Of a stretch of DNA of 64,000 nt, positions 21,781 through 33,400 are shown in pieces. The number at the start of each line of letters is the position of its first letter. Position 1 is the first letter of the stretch. Position numbers and translations under genes: made by a program. Source of the DNA: Heracleum sosnowskyi (lineage: Eukaryota > Streptophyta > Magnoliopsida > Apiales > Apiaceae); contig CM061245.1 of NCBI GenBank assembly GCA_030848705.1, forward strand, positions 66,366,006 to 66,430,005. Direction: 5' to 3'. A model generated the notes under the pieces. That model saw nothing but the letters and a program-made list of their open reading frames with translations. It was not told the origin of the DNA and did no database searches.

Positions 21781-22254
21781 ATGGACGTTGTCGGTGGAGA
21801 CACACCCCCTCACCCCTCTATCACATTATCTGACCCAGTGGAGATAGGTAGTCTTAGTGTTCAGTCCGTTGAGACACCATTTGCATCTGTACCTGTTCAG
21901 ACTACTATCCCTTGGAGAGCCGCATCTGTTGATTCTCGTATTTCAGTCATGGGAGATCCTGCACCTATATTTCATCATGCACATGTAGACCTTGCTAGAG
22001 ATCTAGAGACCCTTTCAGGACAGAATGCCGAGCTTCAGGCCCTTATAGATCAGATGTCGGATGAGGCGGACCGTCGTGTTGCTGTTACTGAGGCGGAGTG
22101 GCAGGATAGGATCCGTACTGTAGAGGAGTCAGCGCGAAAGCGCCTAGCTGAGGGACCAGTCACTGTTGATGCTTTAGAGGAGGCCAGGAGAGTGACTAGG
22201 ATTGTTAGCTGGATGCTGTGTGAGCTGAGAGCTGTTCGTGGCGGCCGAGACTAG
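21781..22254 (+). CDS. Element E upstream ORF, unknown protein
   Basis: A 157-residue ORF between the primer site and gag, on the gag strand. I start it at ATG 21781, since the frame extends upstream only to non-ATG codons. The N-terminal half is Pro/Ser/Thr/Val-rich. The second half (from about residue 75, ARDLETLSGQNAELQALIDQM) is a likely coiled coil ending in Arg-rich sequence. Base composition is clearly GC-richer than gag around it. I do not recognise a family. It could be an accessory protein, a decaying captured exon, or leader sequence removed by splicing (strong GTAAGTA donor at 21694, CTTATCAG acceptor before the gag ATG). Confidence 0.45.
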   Translation: MDVVGGDTPPHPSITLSDPVEIGSLSVQSVETPFASVPVQTTIPWRAASVDSRISVMGDPAPIFHHAHVDLARDLETLSGQNAELQALIDQMSDEADRRVAVTEAEWQDRIRTVEESARKRLAEGPVTVDALEEARRVTRIVSWMLCELRAVRGGRD

Positions 22255-22710
22255 CTATGGTTGGATTCTGAGAGTGGGACATCTGTTAGAGCCCATTGGT
22301 TTTAGTATTGATCATTTGCACATTTGACTACTCGCTATTAGGATATTTTCCCTTTTTCCTAGTAGACATTATTATATTATCTGCTTTGACATTGACTCTG
22401 TTTTGATTTTTGGGGTGATCATGTACCCTATCATCTATTGTACCTGACTTTTATCCTTACGTTATGCACGTACTTTTCTTATACCTTGCTTTAAACTGTT
22501 ATACCATTTATTGTTAACCTGGTCCTATAATACCTATATTTACCCTGTTTACCCTGTTACGGAGACGAGCAAATTATCTAACAATATGGCTAAAAGTTTT
22601 AAATTTTCTTTATGTTGCATACAGTTTTATAAAAACGTTTTCAAAAAGAGTTTACATTGTGGTATATATATGCATATTGTTTCATAAATTGCTTATCTCT
22701 TATCAGAGAA
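22255..22710 (+). other. Element E leader between upstream ORF and gag
   Basis: No coding content is recognised. It is AT- and pyrimidine-rich and ends TTATCTCTTATCAGAGAA directly before the gag ATG, which resembles a 3' splice site with the cut after 22706. Confidence 0.4.
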
Positions 22711-23566
22711 ATGCCACCAAAGAAAAAGACCACTGCTTCTACTCAACAAACAACAGAAACCGGAGCCCAGAATCCGGTAGACCCAACAATAACTCAGATA
22801 CTTCAATTACTTCAGCAACAAACTGCTGCCTTGACTCAACAACAACAACAACAAAATGTTCAACCATTGACAACTTTTAAATCATTTCAAGCTGTCCACC
22901 CACCTGAATTCAAAGGCACTCTAAACCCTGTTGAGGCGAAATCATGGTTAATCGACATTGAGAAAGCGTTTGCGTTAGTTAAGGTTGGAGAAGATCAGAA
23001 AACTGAGTTTGCTAGTTACTATCTGAAGGCAGAAGCTAATTTTTGGTGGGAATCAGTGAAGTTAGGAGAAGGAGGGATTACTTGGCAAAGATTTACGGAA
23101 CTATTTCAGGAGAAGTATTTACCAAGGTACCTACAAGATCAGTTAGAAGTTCAGTTCTTAGAGTTAAAACAAGAAGGGATGAGTGTGGCGGAATACGAAG
23201 CCAAATTTACGGAATTGGCAAGATTTGCACCTAGGTACGTAGGAGATGATGTCAGTAAGGCTAGGAAGTTTCAGCACGGACTAAAGCCATGGTTAAGGAG
23301 TAGAGTTGCAGCTTTTGAGTTGAGAAATTATACTGCAGTAGTACAGAAAGCGATGATCATTGAGGGCGAGAGCGAATTAGTTCAAAAGGAGAAATTTGGA
23401 AAGAAACGGAAGTTTGGAGGATCTGAAAGAAACCAAGGTGATGAAGGACAAGGAAGTTCTCAGAATAGGAAAAGGTTTGGAAATCAATCAGGAGGAGATA
23501 GGAATTTTCAGAAGCAGAGGAGTGGATTTGGAAGTTCAGACAAGAAACTTCAAGGAGGAAAGCCGC
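22711..23566 (+). pseudogene. Element E gag, first part
   Basis: Starts MPPKKKTTASTQQ at ATG 22711, with a Gln-rich stretch. A Retrotrans_gag domain follows (HPPEFKGTLNPVEAKSWL, then FASYYLKAEANFWWES). Element F interrupts it at 23566, within Gly/Gln/Arg-rich sequence. The frame resumes in phase at 30421 after the duplicated GCCGC. It encodes the chromovirus capsid protein. Confidence 0.92.
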
Positions 23567-24102
23567 TGTTATGGAATGAAAATTAGATTTAGATGTTGAC
23601 GGTTGTATTCAATGAATGATGGTGGACAATCGTGTCTTTATGGCTGCTCTCATGGTTCGTGACTAAACAGGTCCTCACAAGATGCCTACGTATCTCTGTT
23701 ATGTAGAGAATCAAGCCAAAAAACGTAGTTCTAGAATGAAGGACGAGGGTCCTTATATAGGCGTCAGGAGCCTTGTATTTAGAGTAAGTGTAGGAGACTT
23801 AGCTGATAAGTCTCATTATTGATGACTGATAAGGAGTGTATTACTTGGTAGACAAGTTTTATCCTTATCTGATAAGTGTTGTGACTCATCATATTGTTTG
23901 ATTGGGATTCTGGACCCTTTCATCAAGATATTTATCATATTTGAACTCATTTAATGAGCTGTACATTTTCCCTATTTATTAATTACGAAATTAATAAATG
24001 ATTAGGGTTTCGGGCCTTTTATCGGGCCTAATTCTTGGACCGAACTAGGTCTAATTAATATATCATTAATTACATATCTAGGGTTATTTTTAGCCCATAT
24101 CA
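23567..24102 (-). repeat. Element F 3' LTR (left copy)
   Basis: 536 bases, identical by eye to 29880-30415 apart from one A/G near 23653. On the minus strand it contains CCTATATAAGG, a TATA box. The polypurine tract (plus-strand bases 24103-24113, TTTGCCCCCCA) abuts it. Confidence 0.93.
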
Positions 24103-24399
24103 TTTGCCCCCCAATTTCTAGGAAAACTTTTCAAGTTTTCGTAGAAATTATATTGACCTTTTTCGAGATTCGGGGTCTTTTTATCCTTTACCTAGGACTT
24201 TATTTACACCAGTGTTTCACAAATATCGCCTTATTGCAAAGTGTGGAGCGACCTACACATTTACGATGATTGTTGCCTTATTCGAGGCTAATTTGACATA
24301 TATATGAAATATTCCTAATATTTAAGAAATTTCCATGTACCCACAGGTATTTTTAATAATTATTCCTAATATTTTAGGAATTTTCATGTACCCACAGGT

Positions 24400-25090
24400 A
24401 TTTTCGATCAGAAATTAAGCCAATTTCGACCAGGAAGTCAAGTCAATTTCGACCAGGAAGTCAAGTCAATTTCGACCAGGAGGTCAAGTCAATTTCGACC
24501 TGAACTGGAATGAGGTCGATCAGTTCGACCAGGAAATTTAGGTCTTTTTCGACCTCAAATTTTCGACCTCATCTCTTTGCATTTTCGAGCAGGAATTTTC
24601 GACCAGAAATTAGTATTATTTCGATCTGGATTTTTCGACCAAGAACCCTAGGTCATTTTCGACCAGGATTTTTCGACCAGGACTGGGGTGAGGTCGAATG
24701 GTTCGACCAGGAATTTTAGTATAAATTCGACCAGGAATTTTCGACCAGGAATCCAGGCTATTTCAACCTGGATTTTTCGACCAGGAATCCTAGGTCATTT
24801 TCGACCTGGATTTTTCGACCAGGAATCCTAGGTCATTTTCGACCAGGATTCTCCAGGCTATTTTCGACCAGAAAGGGGGACAAGGTCGAACATGTCGATC
24901 AGGAATTACAGTGTATTTTCGAGCTCAAAGTTTCGACCTCAACCTCGTGTAATTTCGACCAGAAACTTTATTCAGTTTTTCGACCTCAAACTGTCTTCAG
25001 ATCGAACATGTCGAACTCATTTTTTAGTTCGTTTTCGAACAGGTTTGTTCGACCAGGATGCAGTGTAAATTCAACCTGGAATTTGGGTCG
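24400..25090 (-). repeat. Element F 3' untranslated region: degenerate tandem repeats
   Basis: Dozens of short units built on TTTCGACCAGGAA (plus-strand reading), in longer periods. Three near-perfect 24-base units (TTTCGACCAGGAAGTCAAG core) occur at about 24424-24500, with more diverged copies after. The array lies between integrase and the 3' LTR, where Tat-lineage elements are known to carry tandem repeats that can seed satellites. Confidence 0.9.
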
Positions 25091-25154
25091 TGTGTATACT
25101 GATACATGATTTTGCTTGTATTCTGATACATGATTTTGCAAAATTTTCCGCCAT

Positions 25155-25176
25155 CGGGGGGCGCGCTGCCCCCCCG
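25155..25176 (-). repeat. GC hairpin in element F
   Basis: CGGGGGGC and GCCCCCCCG face each other across a five-base loop, in a strongly AT-rich setting. It could act as an RNA structure near the end of the transcript. Role unknown. Confidence 0.6.
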
Positions 25177-25638
25177 AACCTCCCTAGCGATCTGCGAGTT
25201 AGGGCTTTGTTTTAATTTGTGCTTGTGACATATGCTTTGTTTTTTTATTATTCATGATGGGATCATGAAAAGTGATAAACACATTGAGGGGTCTTCATGA
25301 ATGAAGGTAGACATAACATTTCACTCGTTTCTTTAATTTTGAGCTTCCAGTATATCGAATCGAAGCTCGTTCTGAGCTCCACTTCCTCGAATTTTCAGGA
25401 GTTTCAACCCTTCACCCTTCGGGGTTCGAAGTATTCAACTCTATTTGTGTAGTTGACATGCATATTTTGTATGTTTTCCTTTGCAATAATTTGTAGTTTG
25501 TCTTGACAAAGCTTTTGAGGATGTTTCTACCCATCAAAACGGGCTCAATCCTTCATCTGCTTTCTAGGAAGATCATGATTTCAAGTCTGAGGTATGCCAA
25601 GTTTTTGGCACCTCATGCCCTTCGAGGGTTTCTAGCTT
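25177..25638 (-). other. Element F: region between repeats and integrase
   Basis: No ORF or repeat recognised; untranslated sequence following the pol remnant. Confidence 0.4.
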
Positions 25639-27460
25639 TTACGAGCCTCGTTCAAACACGTTCTTAACGTGATATGGTCCTTCCCAATTTGGGGCCAACT
25701 TGCCTTTTTGTCCAACTCCGGATGCCTCAATCTTTCGGAGGACTAAGTCTCCTTGACTGAAGAATCTCTCTTTAACCCTTAGGTTGTAATAGAAAGATGC
25801 TCGTTTCTGATGCTGAACTATCTTGGCATTTGCCTCGTCTCTAACTTCATCAACTAGATCTAAAGCTAACCTCAAGCCTTCTCCATTTGTCTCTGGTTCG
25901 TAATCCTCAACTCTTGGAGACGTGTGGATAATCTCTACTGGAACCATTGCTTCTGCCCCATATACCAGCAGAAATGGGGTTGCTCCAGTGGTGACTTTTC
26001 ATGTAGTACGATATGCCCAAAGTATGGGGAGTAATTCGTCTACCCAAGTGTTTCTGGAGTGTTAAACTCTTTTCTTTAGTCCATCTAGGATAATTCGATT
26101 TGCAACCTCAGCTTGCCCATTTGTTTGAGGATGCGCAACAGGAGTGAAGCGTAATTGGATATCATTCTCTTCACTATATTTCTTGAACTCATCATTGTTT
26201 GAATTGAGTTCCATTGTCCGTAACAAGGACTCGGGGAATTCCATACCTACATATCACATTTTCCCAGAAGAATTGCATCACTTGCTTGGTGGTCATCTTG
26301 GCTAAATGGCTTAGCCTCAATCCACTTGGTGAAGTAGTCAATTGCCACTATCAAGAACTTTCTTTGAGCACTCGCCATTGGAAATGGCCCAGGTATATCC
26401 ATTCCCCACATAGCAAAAGGGATAGGAGAGTTAATGGATGTCATCATCTTAGGTGGTTGTCTAACCACTGGTGCATGTTTCTGGCACCGTTCACATTTTC
26501 TCACATAGCTTTTAGCATCAGCAAGTATGCTTGGCCAATAGAAACCTAGACGGGTAACTTTATGTGCAAGGGCTCTGCCCCCCAAGTGTTGCCCACAGAT
26601 TCCTTCATGTACTTCCTTTAGGTCCAATTCTGCCTCTTGGGGTCTTAAACACTTCAGATAAGGAATGATGAAAGACTTCTTTGTATAGGATTCCCTCAAT
26701 TAGGGCATACCTTAGTGCTTTGACGTATAGCTTTCGTGCTTCTGAAGTGTCATTGGGCAGCCACCCAGTTTCCAGATGAGCTTTGATGGGATCAATCCAA
26801 CAACTGGAAATACCAATGGGTGCTACCAACTTTTCGTTGATGCTTGGGGTCTTCAAGACTTGGAAGTATACACTCTCTGCATAGTTTTCAATTTCAGAAG
26901 AGGCAAACTTAGACAAGGCATCAGCCTTCACGTTTTCCTCCCTCGGAACGTGCTCTACATAGCATTCATCAAACTGAGTCATGATGGCCTTAACAAGTTT
27001 TAAGTACTTGGCCATGACTTTATTTGTGGCCTCAAATTCCCCATTTACTTGGGAAACCACTAGCCTCGAGTCTCCACCTACTTTCAGGGTTTTAACTCTC
27101 AATGCTCCAGCCAGCCCTAAGCCAGCTATCAAGGCTTCATACTCAGCCTCATTGTTTGTCGTTGGGAAGTCAAGTTTTAGTGTATACTCTATGAAAAATC
27201 CATCAGGACTTTGCAACACTAAACCTGCTCCGCTTGATTTTGTTTTTGATGGTCCATCAAAATAGAACACCCAACTTCGGGTATTCATGGGGTATTATCT
27301 CTTGCCCCCCGACTTCTTGGTTGTTAATGGTGAATTCAACCACGAAGTCAGCTAATGCCTGGGCCTTAATAGCCGTTCGAGGCTTGTATGAGTCCGAGAC
27401 CACTGATGACTTCATAGAGGACTTAGATGCCCCTCGTGGGGATGCCCTTGTTCTTGACAA
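25639..27460 (-). pseudogene. Element F pol remnant: RNase H and integrase
   Basis: Minus strand, in four pieces split by stops and frameshifts. 27460-27257 opens without homology to protease or RT and enters the second, archaeal-type RNase H of Tat elements (PRTAIKAQALADFVVE). 27288-26605 carries YFDGPSKTKSSGAGLVL, NNEAEYEALIAGL and NVKADALSKFAS. Integrase follows: zinc domain CERCQKHAPVVRQPP and DYFTKWIEAKP (26699-26247), HPQTNGQAEVANR (26244-26062), and a C-terminal end with NWEGPYHVKNVF (25947-25639). Everything from protease to the first RNase H is missing. It cannot reverse-transcribe. Confidence 0.88.
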
Positions 27461-27971
27461 GGACCCGCTGATGACTTAGAGTAGATTTTATTGGCCCTGC
27501 GTGGCTCTCTATATCTTGTTTTTATTTAAGGTCCTTTTATGGACTTTAAGATTTTATTTGGCGTTTGTAACATAACTCTTTGATCCTTCGGGACCTTCCA
27601 TCCATGCATGCTATTTATGTTATATCTGTTTTGTTTGCTCACTTATATTTATTTAACTTATCTTTTGTAAGGCAATTCCTAGTACTTGGCCTCTTGAATG
27701 GGCTGGCACTTTAATCAAATGCTATTGGTACAACTTGCTCTTTAACAAAACGATAAGGAAATGCTCAAACACAGATAAGTAATAAAATAGTGAAAAAGAA
27801 CTTGAATATTTTCTTTAAAAAAGAGGGTTCAACCCTTACATAGTGCTTTACTTCCTACTAAGAGCTTAAGAGCTCAGAATGGTTTCGTCGACCTTATTGC
27901 TACTTGTACTATTAGGAAACAATTAAACATAATAAACTTTCAAATTTGGGGCATGCCATGTTCCTGGCATC
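27461..27971 (-). other. Element F: non-coding gap where protease and RT should be
   Basis: AT-rich, no homology to pol recognised in any frame. It separates the gag stop from the RNase H remnant and presumably marks the deletion or replacement. Confidence 0.5.
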
Positions 27972-29846
27972 TCAGTCCCTTATTTCTTCGTCATCTCTTG
28001 AATCCATAACCTCGATTGGGAGAACCTGCCCCCCGACTCTCTTAGGCCTTAACGTAGCAGCTGGTCCTCCATATATCATATTGATAACAGGCCCTCGGGC
28101 CTTAGGATTATGATCTTGGTCGTCGTCCCTCGTATCATAATTTTTCCTTTCATAGTTTCCATGCTGATTTCCTCGATTCCCATCCTTAGTGAACTTATCG
28201 AGTTTTCCTTTTCGGATTAAGAACTCGATCTCATCCTTGAGTTGCCTACAATCATCAGTATCATGGCCCGAGTCTTTATGGTACCTACAATACTTGTTCT
28301 TGTTTCGCTTCTCAGGATCTCCCCTTAGTGGCTTCGGCCATCGAAAGTCCCTATCTTTCTCAATGTCAAAGAGGATTTGACTCCTTGGAGCATTCAACCT
28401 TGCATATTCGGTAAATTTCGTGTCTGAATCAGAGTCTCTAGTCGTACGAGGATATTTGTCCTTGACATCATACTCTTGCTCCGTCTTTCGCTTATTCGAG
28501 CCACCATTATTTCCACCACCTGTGTCAGTTTTCTTCATGCTTTCCTCAACTTTGATGTACTTTCCAACCCTTTGTTGGAGCTCAGTCATGCTCTCAGGGG
28601 GGTGTTTAGCCAATGACATCTTGAAAAAGACATCTGTGGTACCTTGTTGAAGGGCTATCATAGCTACCTTGTTATCTAGATCAGGTATGTTTAATGTCTC
28701 CTTGGTGAAACGTTTGAGGTAATCTCTCAACGTCTCGTTCTTTTCTTGAGTTAAGTTCATGAGTGAAGCAGAGCTTTTTTCATGTACCCGTCCACTAATG
28801 AACTGACTGATGAAGGCCGTGCTCAAATCTCTGAAACAACTGATAGAGTTGGGCGGCAAGCGGCTATACCATCTTTGGGCCATGCCAGCCAGGGTTTGAG
28901 GAAACGCTCTACATTTAAGAGCATCAGTGACTGGTTGCAGCAACAGTGCATTCGAAAAAGTCCTCACATGGGTTGCGGGATCACCCGTTCCGTCATATGC
29001 CTTGATAGTAGGCATCTTAAATTTCCTTGATACATGAGCGTCCATTACTTCTTCAGTGAAGGGTGGAATAGGATCGTCTGGGTCACCCAGTTGTGTTAAA
29101 ACACGGGGATCTGACTTGGGAATCTCCGTCCTTGGAGCCCTAGCTCCTTCTTGCCTCCTTGAAGGTGTTCCTAAATCAATTATGGGGACATCTCCTGCCC
29201 CTTGGTTCGAAGGCTGAGTCTGCCTCCTTTGTTGCTCTATCTCTATGTTTTTCTTTAGTTTCTGGATCTCAGCCTCATGAGCCCTTATCCTTTCCATGGC
29301 AGTCATAGGTGCCCTTGTAGTTGCCCCCCGATTCCTTCTTCCAAGGGGCTCTTTGCTGGCTCTTCTTCTTCTGGGTGCTCGATCTCGTCCTTCATCAGAC
29401 GAGTAGTCATCAGAGTAGGGCCCAGAATAATCCAAGTATCTTCCTTCAGGGACAGGTCCCAATCCTCGAATGTAGGGAGGTTCGTATGGTTCATGAATTA
29501 TTGGGGCATGGCCACTCCCTCCGGCTTCAGGGGGATAGTTGGGCAGTCCGTATGCTGGATTGGTGCTTATAGGAAGCACGGTTGTGGAGATCTGTGCTCC
29601 ATAGGGAAGGTTATGATCGAGGGGCGAGACAACCATCTGAAGAGGGTTAGTCTCGTTCTGAGGTATGGAAGCTTGGGGATTCGTCCCTTGTGGTTGAGAA
29701 ACCACCTCTGTGGTGATGGGCAACGTCCCTAGTGGTTGAGAAACCATCTCTGTGGTGAGGGGTAACGACCCTGGTTCCGTGGTGATCGGAACAGTGGTGG
29801 TGACAGTTGATCCAGTAGCGGTTGCTGTTCTTCGTGTTATAGCCAT
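27972..29846 (-). CDS. gag: Element F Gag (Tat type)
   Basis: Intact, 624 residues, ATG just inside the primer site. The N-terminus holds an imperfect tandem repeat (PLTTEMVSQPLGT and PITTEVVSQPQGT). Arg-rich sequence and a coiled coil precede the capsid domain (MPTIKAYDGTGDPATHVRTF, then FRDLSTAFISQFIS). A zinc-knuckle-like CRYHKDSGHDTDDC lies near residue 530. That capsid-plus-knuckle arrangement is typical of Tat-lineage Gag. It was kept open while pol decayed, which suggests Gag in cis still helps packaging. Confidence 0.9.
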   Translation of the reverse strand: MAITRRTATATGSTVTTTVPITTEPGSLPLTTEMVSQPLGTLPITTEVVSQPQGTNPQASIPQNETNPLQMVVSPLDHNLPYGAQISTTVLPISTNPAYGLPNYPPEAGGSGHAPIIHEPYEPPYIRGLGPVPEGRYLDYSGPYSDDYSSDEGRDRAPRRRRASKEPLGRRNRGATTRAPMTAMERIRAHEAEIQKLKKNIEIEQQRRQTQPSNQGAGDVPIIDLGTPSRRQEGARAPRTEIPKSDPRVLTQLGDPDDPIPPFTEEVMDAHVSRKFKMPTIKAYDGTGDPATHVRTFSNALLLQPVTDALKCRAFPQTLAGMAQRWYSRLPPNSISCFRDLSTAFISQFISGRVHEKSSASLMNLTQEKNETLRDYLKRFTKETLNIPDLDNKVAMIALQQGTTDVFFKMSLAKHPPESMTELQQRVGKYIKVEESMKKTDTGGGNNGGSNKRKTEQEYDVKDKYPRTTRDSDSDTKFTEYARLNAPRSQILFDIEKDRDFRWPKPLRGDPEKRNKNKYCRYHKDSGHDTDDCRQLKDEIEFLIRKGKLDKFTKDGNRGNQHGNYERKNYDTRDDDQDHNPKARGPVINMIYGGPAATLRPKRVGGQVLPIEVMDSRDDEEIRD

Positions 29847-29860
29847 GGTTGTTGTAAGGT

Positions 29861-29878
29861 TCCCACAGACGGCGCCAA
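29861..29878 (-). promoter_or_regulatory. Element F primer binding site
   Basis: On the minus strand TTGGCGCCGTCTGTGGG follows the 5' LTR. The TGGCGCC core is the gypsy type used by Tat and Athila lineages. Confidence 0.85.
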
Positions 29879-29879
29879 A

Positions 29880-30415
29880 TGTTATGGAATGAAAATTAGA
29901 TTTAGATGTTGACGGTTGTATTCAATGAATGATGGTGGACAATCGTGTCTTTATGGCTGCTCTCGTGGTTCGTGACTAAACAGGTCCTCACAAGATGCCT
30001 ACGTATCTCTGTTATGTAGAGAATCAAGCCAAAAAACGTAGTTCTAGAATGAAGGACGAGGGTCCTTATATAGGCGTCAGGAGCCTTGTATTTAGAGTAA
30101 GTGTAGGAGACTTAGCTGATAAGTCTCATTATTGATGACTGATAAGGAGTGTATTACTTGGTAGACAAGTTTTATCCTTATCTGATAAGTGTTGTGACTC
30201 ATCATATTGTTTGATTGGGATTCTGGACCCTTTCATCAAGATATTTATCATATTTGAACTCATTTAATGAGCTGTACATTTTCCCTATTTATTAATTACG
30301 AAATTAATAAATGATTAGGGTTTCGGGCCTTTTATCGGGCCTAATTCTTGGACCGAACTAGGTCTAATTAATATATCATTAATTACATATCTAGGGTTAT
30401 TTTTAGCCCATATCA
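29880..30415 (-). repeat. Element F 5' LTR (right copy)
   Basis: 536 bases. On the minus strand it holds the TATA box (CCTATATAAGG, plus coordinates about 30065-30075) that would drive the gag RNA. GCCGC follows at 30416-30420. Confidence 0.93.
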
Positions 30416-30420
30416 GCCGC

Positions 30421-33400
30421 CAACTATAACGGGAAAACCATCTATACCAGAGTGCAAGACGTGTGGTAAAAGACATTCGGGAATCTGTAACAAGTTGAAC
30501 ATCACATGTTTTAAATGCAACAAGAAGGGACACTATGCTGATGGATGTCCAAGTTCAAAACCAGGAGGACTAACATGTTTCAAGTGTGGAAAAGCGGGAC
30601 ATTTTGCGCGGGAATGTAAGGAACCGGTCCAGTCTGCTAATGTACTGAGACTCACTGCACCACCAACACGGTCACAGTCATCTCAACCTCGAGCCAGAAC
30701 TTTTAATATGTCAATCAATGAAGCAGTTCAGGACAGAGATGTAGTAGCAGGTACGCTTCCTGTGAATTCTGTTAAAGCTAAAGTGTTAATTGATTCTGGA
30801 GCAACTAGATCTTTTATATCTGAAAGATTCCTTGATAAATTGAAATGTGAGATAAAACCATTGGAAAGGACGTTAGTAATAGAAGTGGCTAACCAGGATA
30901 GAGTTCCCGTAGACCAAGTGTGTCCTAACTGTAAAATAGAGATCGGTGGATATCTTTTTCATGCGGATTTGATACCATTCAAAATGGGAGAATTCGATGT
31001 TATCCTAGGAATGGATTGGTTAGTAGATTGCGATGCGCAGATTGAATGTAGGAAAAAGCAAGTAAGATTGCGTGTGGACGAAGATCAAGAAGTGGTGTTT
31101 CAAGGTCAAAGACAAACTAGGAAGTTCTTAACGTTTATGCAAACGACCCGGCTACTGCGACAAGGTTGTGAAGCTTATTTGGCTCATGTTGTAGATGTGG
31201 AGAAGCAAGTATTGAAGATGGAGGAGATACCGGTTGTAAATGAGTTCCCTGAAGTTTTCCTGACGAACTACCCGGATTACCTCCAGATCGAGAAGTAGAA
31301 TTTACGATTGATTTGGCACCTGGAACGGAACCAGTATCAAAGGCACCTTATAGAATGGCACCGGCAGAAATGAAGGAATTGGCTACGCAGCTACAAGATC
31401 TTTTGGATAAAGGAGTTATAAGGCCTAGTATATCGCCGTGGGGAGCGCCAGTTTTGTTTGTCAAAAAGAAAGACGGAAGTATGAGATTGTGTACAGATTA
31501 TCGAGAACTTAACAGGTTGACGGTAAAGAATAAGTACCCGTTACCGCGAATCGATGATTTATTTGATCAACTCAAAGGAGCAGCATATTTTTCAAAGATT
31601 GATTTAAGATCTGGATATCATCAACTAAAGATCAAACCTGAAGATGTTTCGAAAACTGCTTTTCGCACGAGATATGGACATTACGAATTTTTAGTGATGC
31701 CATTTGGATTAACAAACGCCCCGGCTGTGTTTATGGATTTAATGAACCGAGTTTTTCGAACGTATTTGGATAAGTTTGTGATTGTATTTATTGATGACAT
31801 CTTGATATATTCAAAGTCTTCGGAAGATCACGCGGAACATCTAAGGATCACATTGGAAATCTTGAGGAAGGAAAAGTTATATGCGAAGTTTTCTAAGTGT
31901 GAATTCTGGTTGGAAGAAGTACAATTTCTTGGACACGTCATTAGTCGAGAAGGAGTGAGAGTAGACCCTGCCAAGATTGAAGCTGTGGTTAATTGGGAAA
32001 GACCAAGGACCCCTACTGAAGTGAGAAGTTTTCTCGGATTAGCTGGATATTACCGGAGATTTGTTTAAAATTTTTCAAAGATAGCTACGCCTTTAACTGC
32101 ACTGACGCGGAAGAATGAGAAGTTTGTTTGGACTGAGAAATGTGAAGAAAGTTTCCAAGAGCTGAAAGGAAGATTAGTGACAGCACCAGTGTTAGTCTTA
32201 CCAGATGATCAAGGAAATTTCGTTATCTACAGTGATGCTTCACACAAAGGATTAGGATGTGTTTTAATGCAACATGGAAAAGTGATCGCGTATGCTTCAC
32301 GACAACTCAAACCGCACGAACGAAAGTACCCAACTCACGATTTGGAATTAGCAGCTATTGTGTTCGCACTGAAAATTTGGAGACATTATCTATACGGAGA
32401 AAAGTGTGAAATCTACACGGATCATAAGAGCTTAAAGTATATATTCACTCAGAAGGAATTGAATATGAGGCAACGGAAATGGTTGGAGCTAATTAAGGAT
32501 TATGATTGTAGTATTAACTATCACCCAGGAAAAGCGAATGTTGTGGCGGATGCGTTAAGTCGAAAGGAGAGATTGAATTTGTTCACGATACCTAAAGAAT
32601 TGCTTCAAGAATTTGAGAAGTTGAAACTAGAAGTTTGCGATTCGGAAGTTACCAACGAAGTTTTCCACGCTATGACGTTTCAACCGGAACTGTTGGAAAA
32701 GATACGAAGATGTCAGGAGGAGATTATGAATCAAGAGATGAACACATTGACTGGTGAAGAGATCTGCACCCAAAAGGATGACCAAGGAGTTTTGAGATTT
32801 TCTACAAGGATATGGATTCCAAATGTGACAGAATTGAAGAATGAAATCTTGCGGGAAGCCCATAGTTCACAGTACTCAATTCACCCTGGTAGCACGAAAA
32901 TGTATCGAGATTTGAAGGAACATTTCTGGTGGCCTGATCTGAAAAGAGAAATTGCCGAATGGATAAGTAAGTGTTATACTTGTCAACGAGTTAAAGCCGA
33001 ACATCAAAAGCCGAGCGGACTATTGCAGCCATTGGATATTCCTGAATGGAAGTGGGAACATCTTGCTATGGACTTTATTGTTGGACTGCCAAGGACAAAA
33101 GCTAATCACGATGCCATATGGGTAATTATAGACCGTCTGACTAAGTCTGCACATTTTCTCCCAATCAATGAAAGATTTTCACTGGATAAGTTAGTACATC
33201 TATATCTGAAGGAAGTTGTGACACGCCACGGAGTTCCAGTAACCATTGTGTCGGACCGTGATCCAAGGTTTAACTCCCGATTTTGGAGACAATTTCAAGA
33301 ATGTCTGGGTACCAAGCTTAAGATGAGTACCGCTTATCATCCACAAACTGATGGCCAGAGTGAACGAACAATTCAAACCATTGAAGACATGCTTAGAGCT

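Larger units (their letters stand above)
23567..30415 (-). mobile_element. Element F: Tat-like Ty3/gypsy retrotransposon, reverse transcriptase deleted
   Basis: LTRs 23567-24102 and 29880-30415, 536 bases each, TGTTATGG to CATATCA, with one difference seen. The target duplication is GCCGC (23562-23566 and 30416-30420). Coding strand is minus: LTR (right), TGGCGCC primer site, gag, 510-base gap, a pol remnant starting in RNase H, integrase, tandem repeats, polypurine tract, LTR (left). Protease, reverse transcriptase and the first RNase H are absent. Nearly identical LTRs with a missing polymerase mean it was copied by enzymes supplied in trans. Confidence 0.93.

Noticed and set aside
24400..25090. 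CRISPR-like array
   Set aside because: Repeats are directly adjacent and degenerate, without unique spacers of constant length, inside a plant retrotransposon tail.
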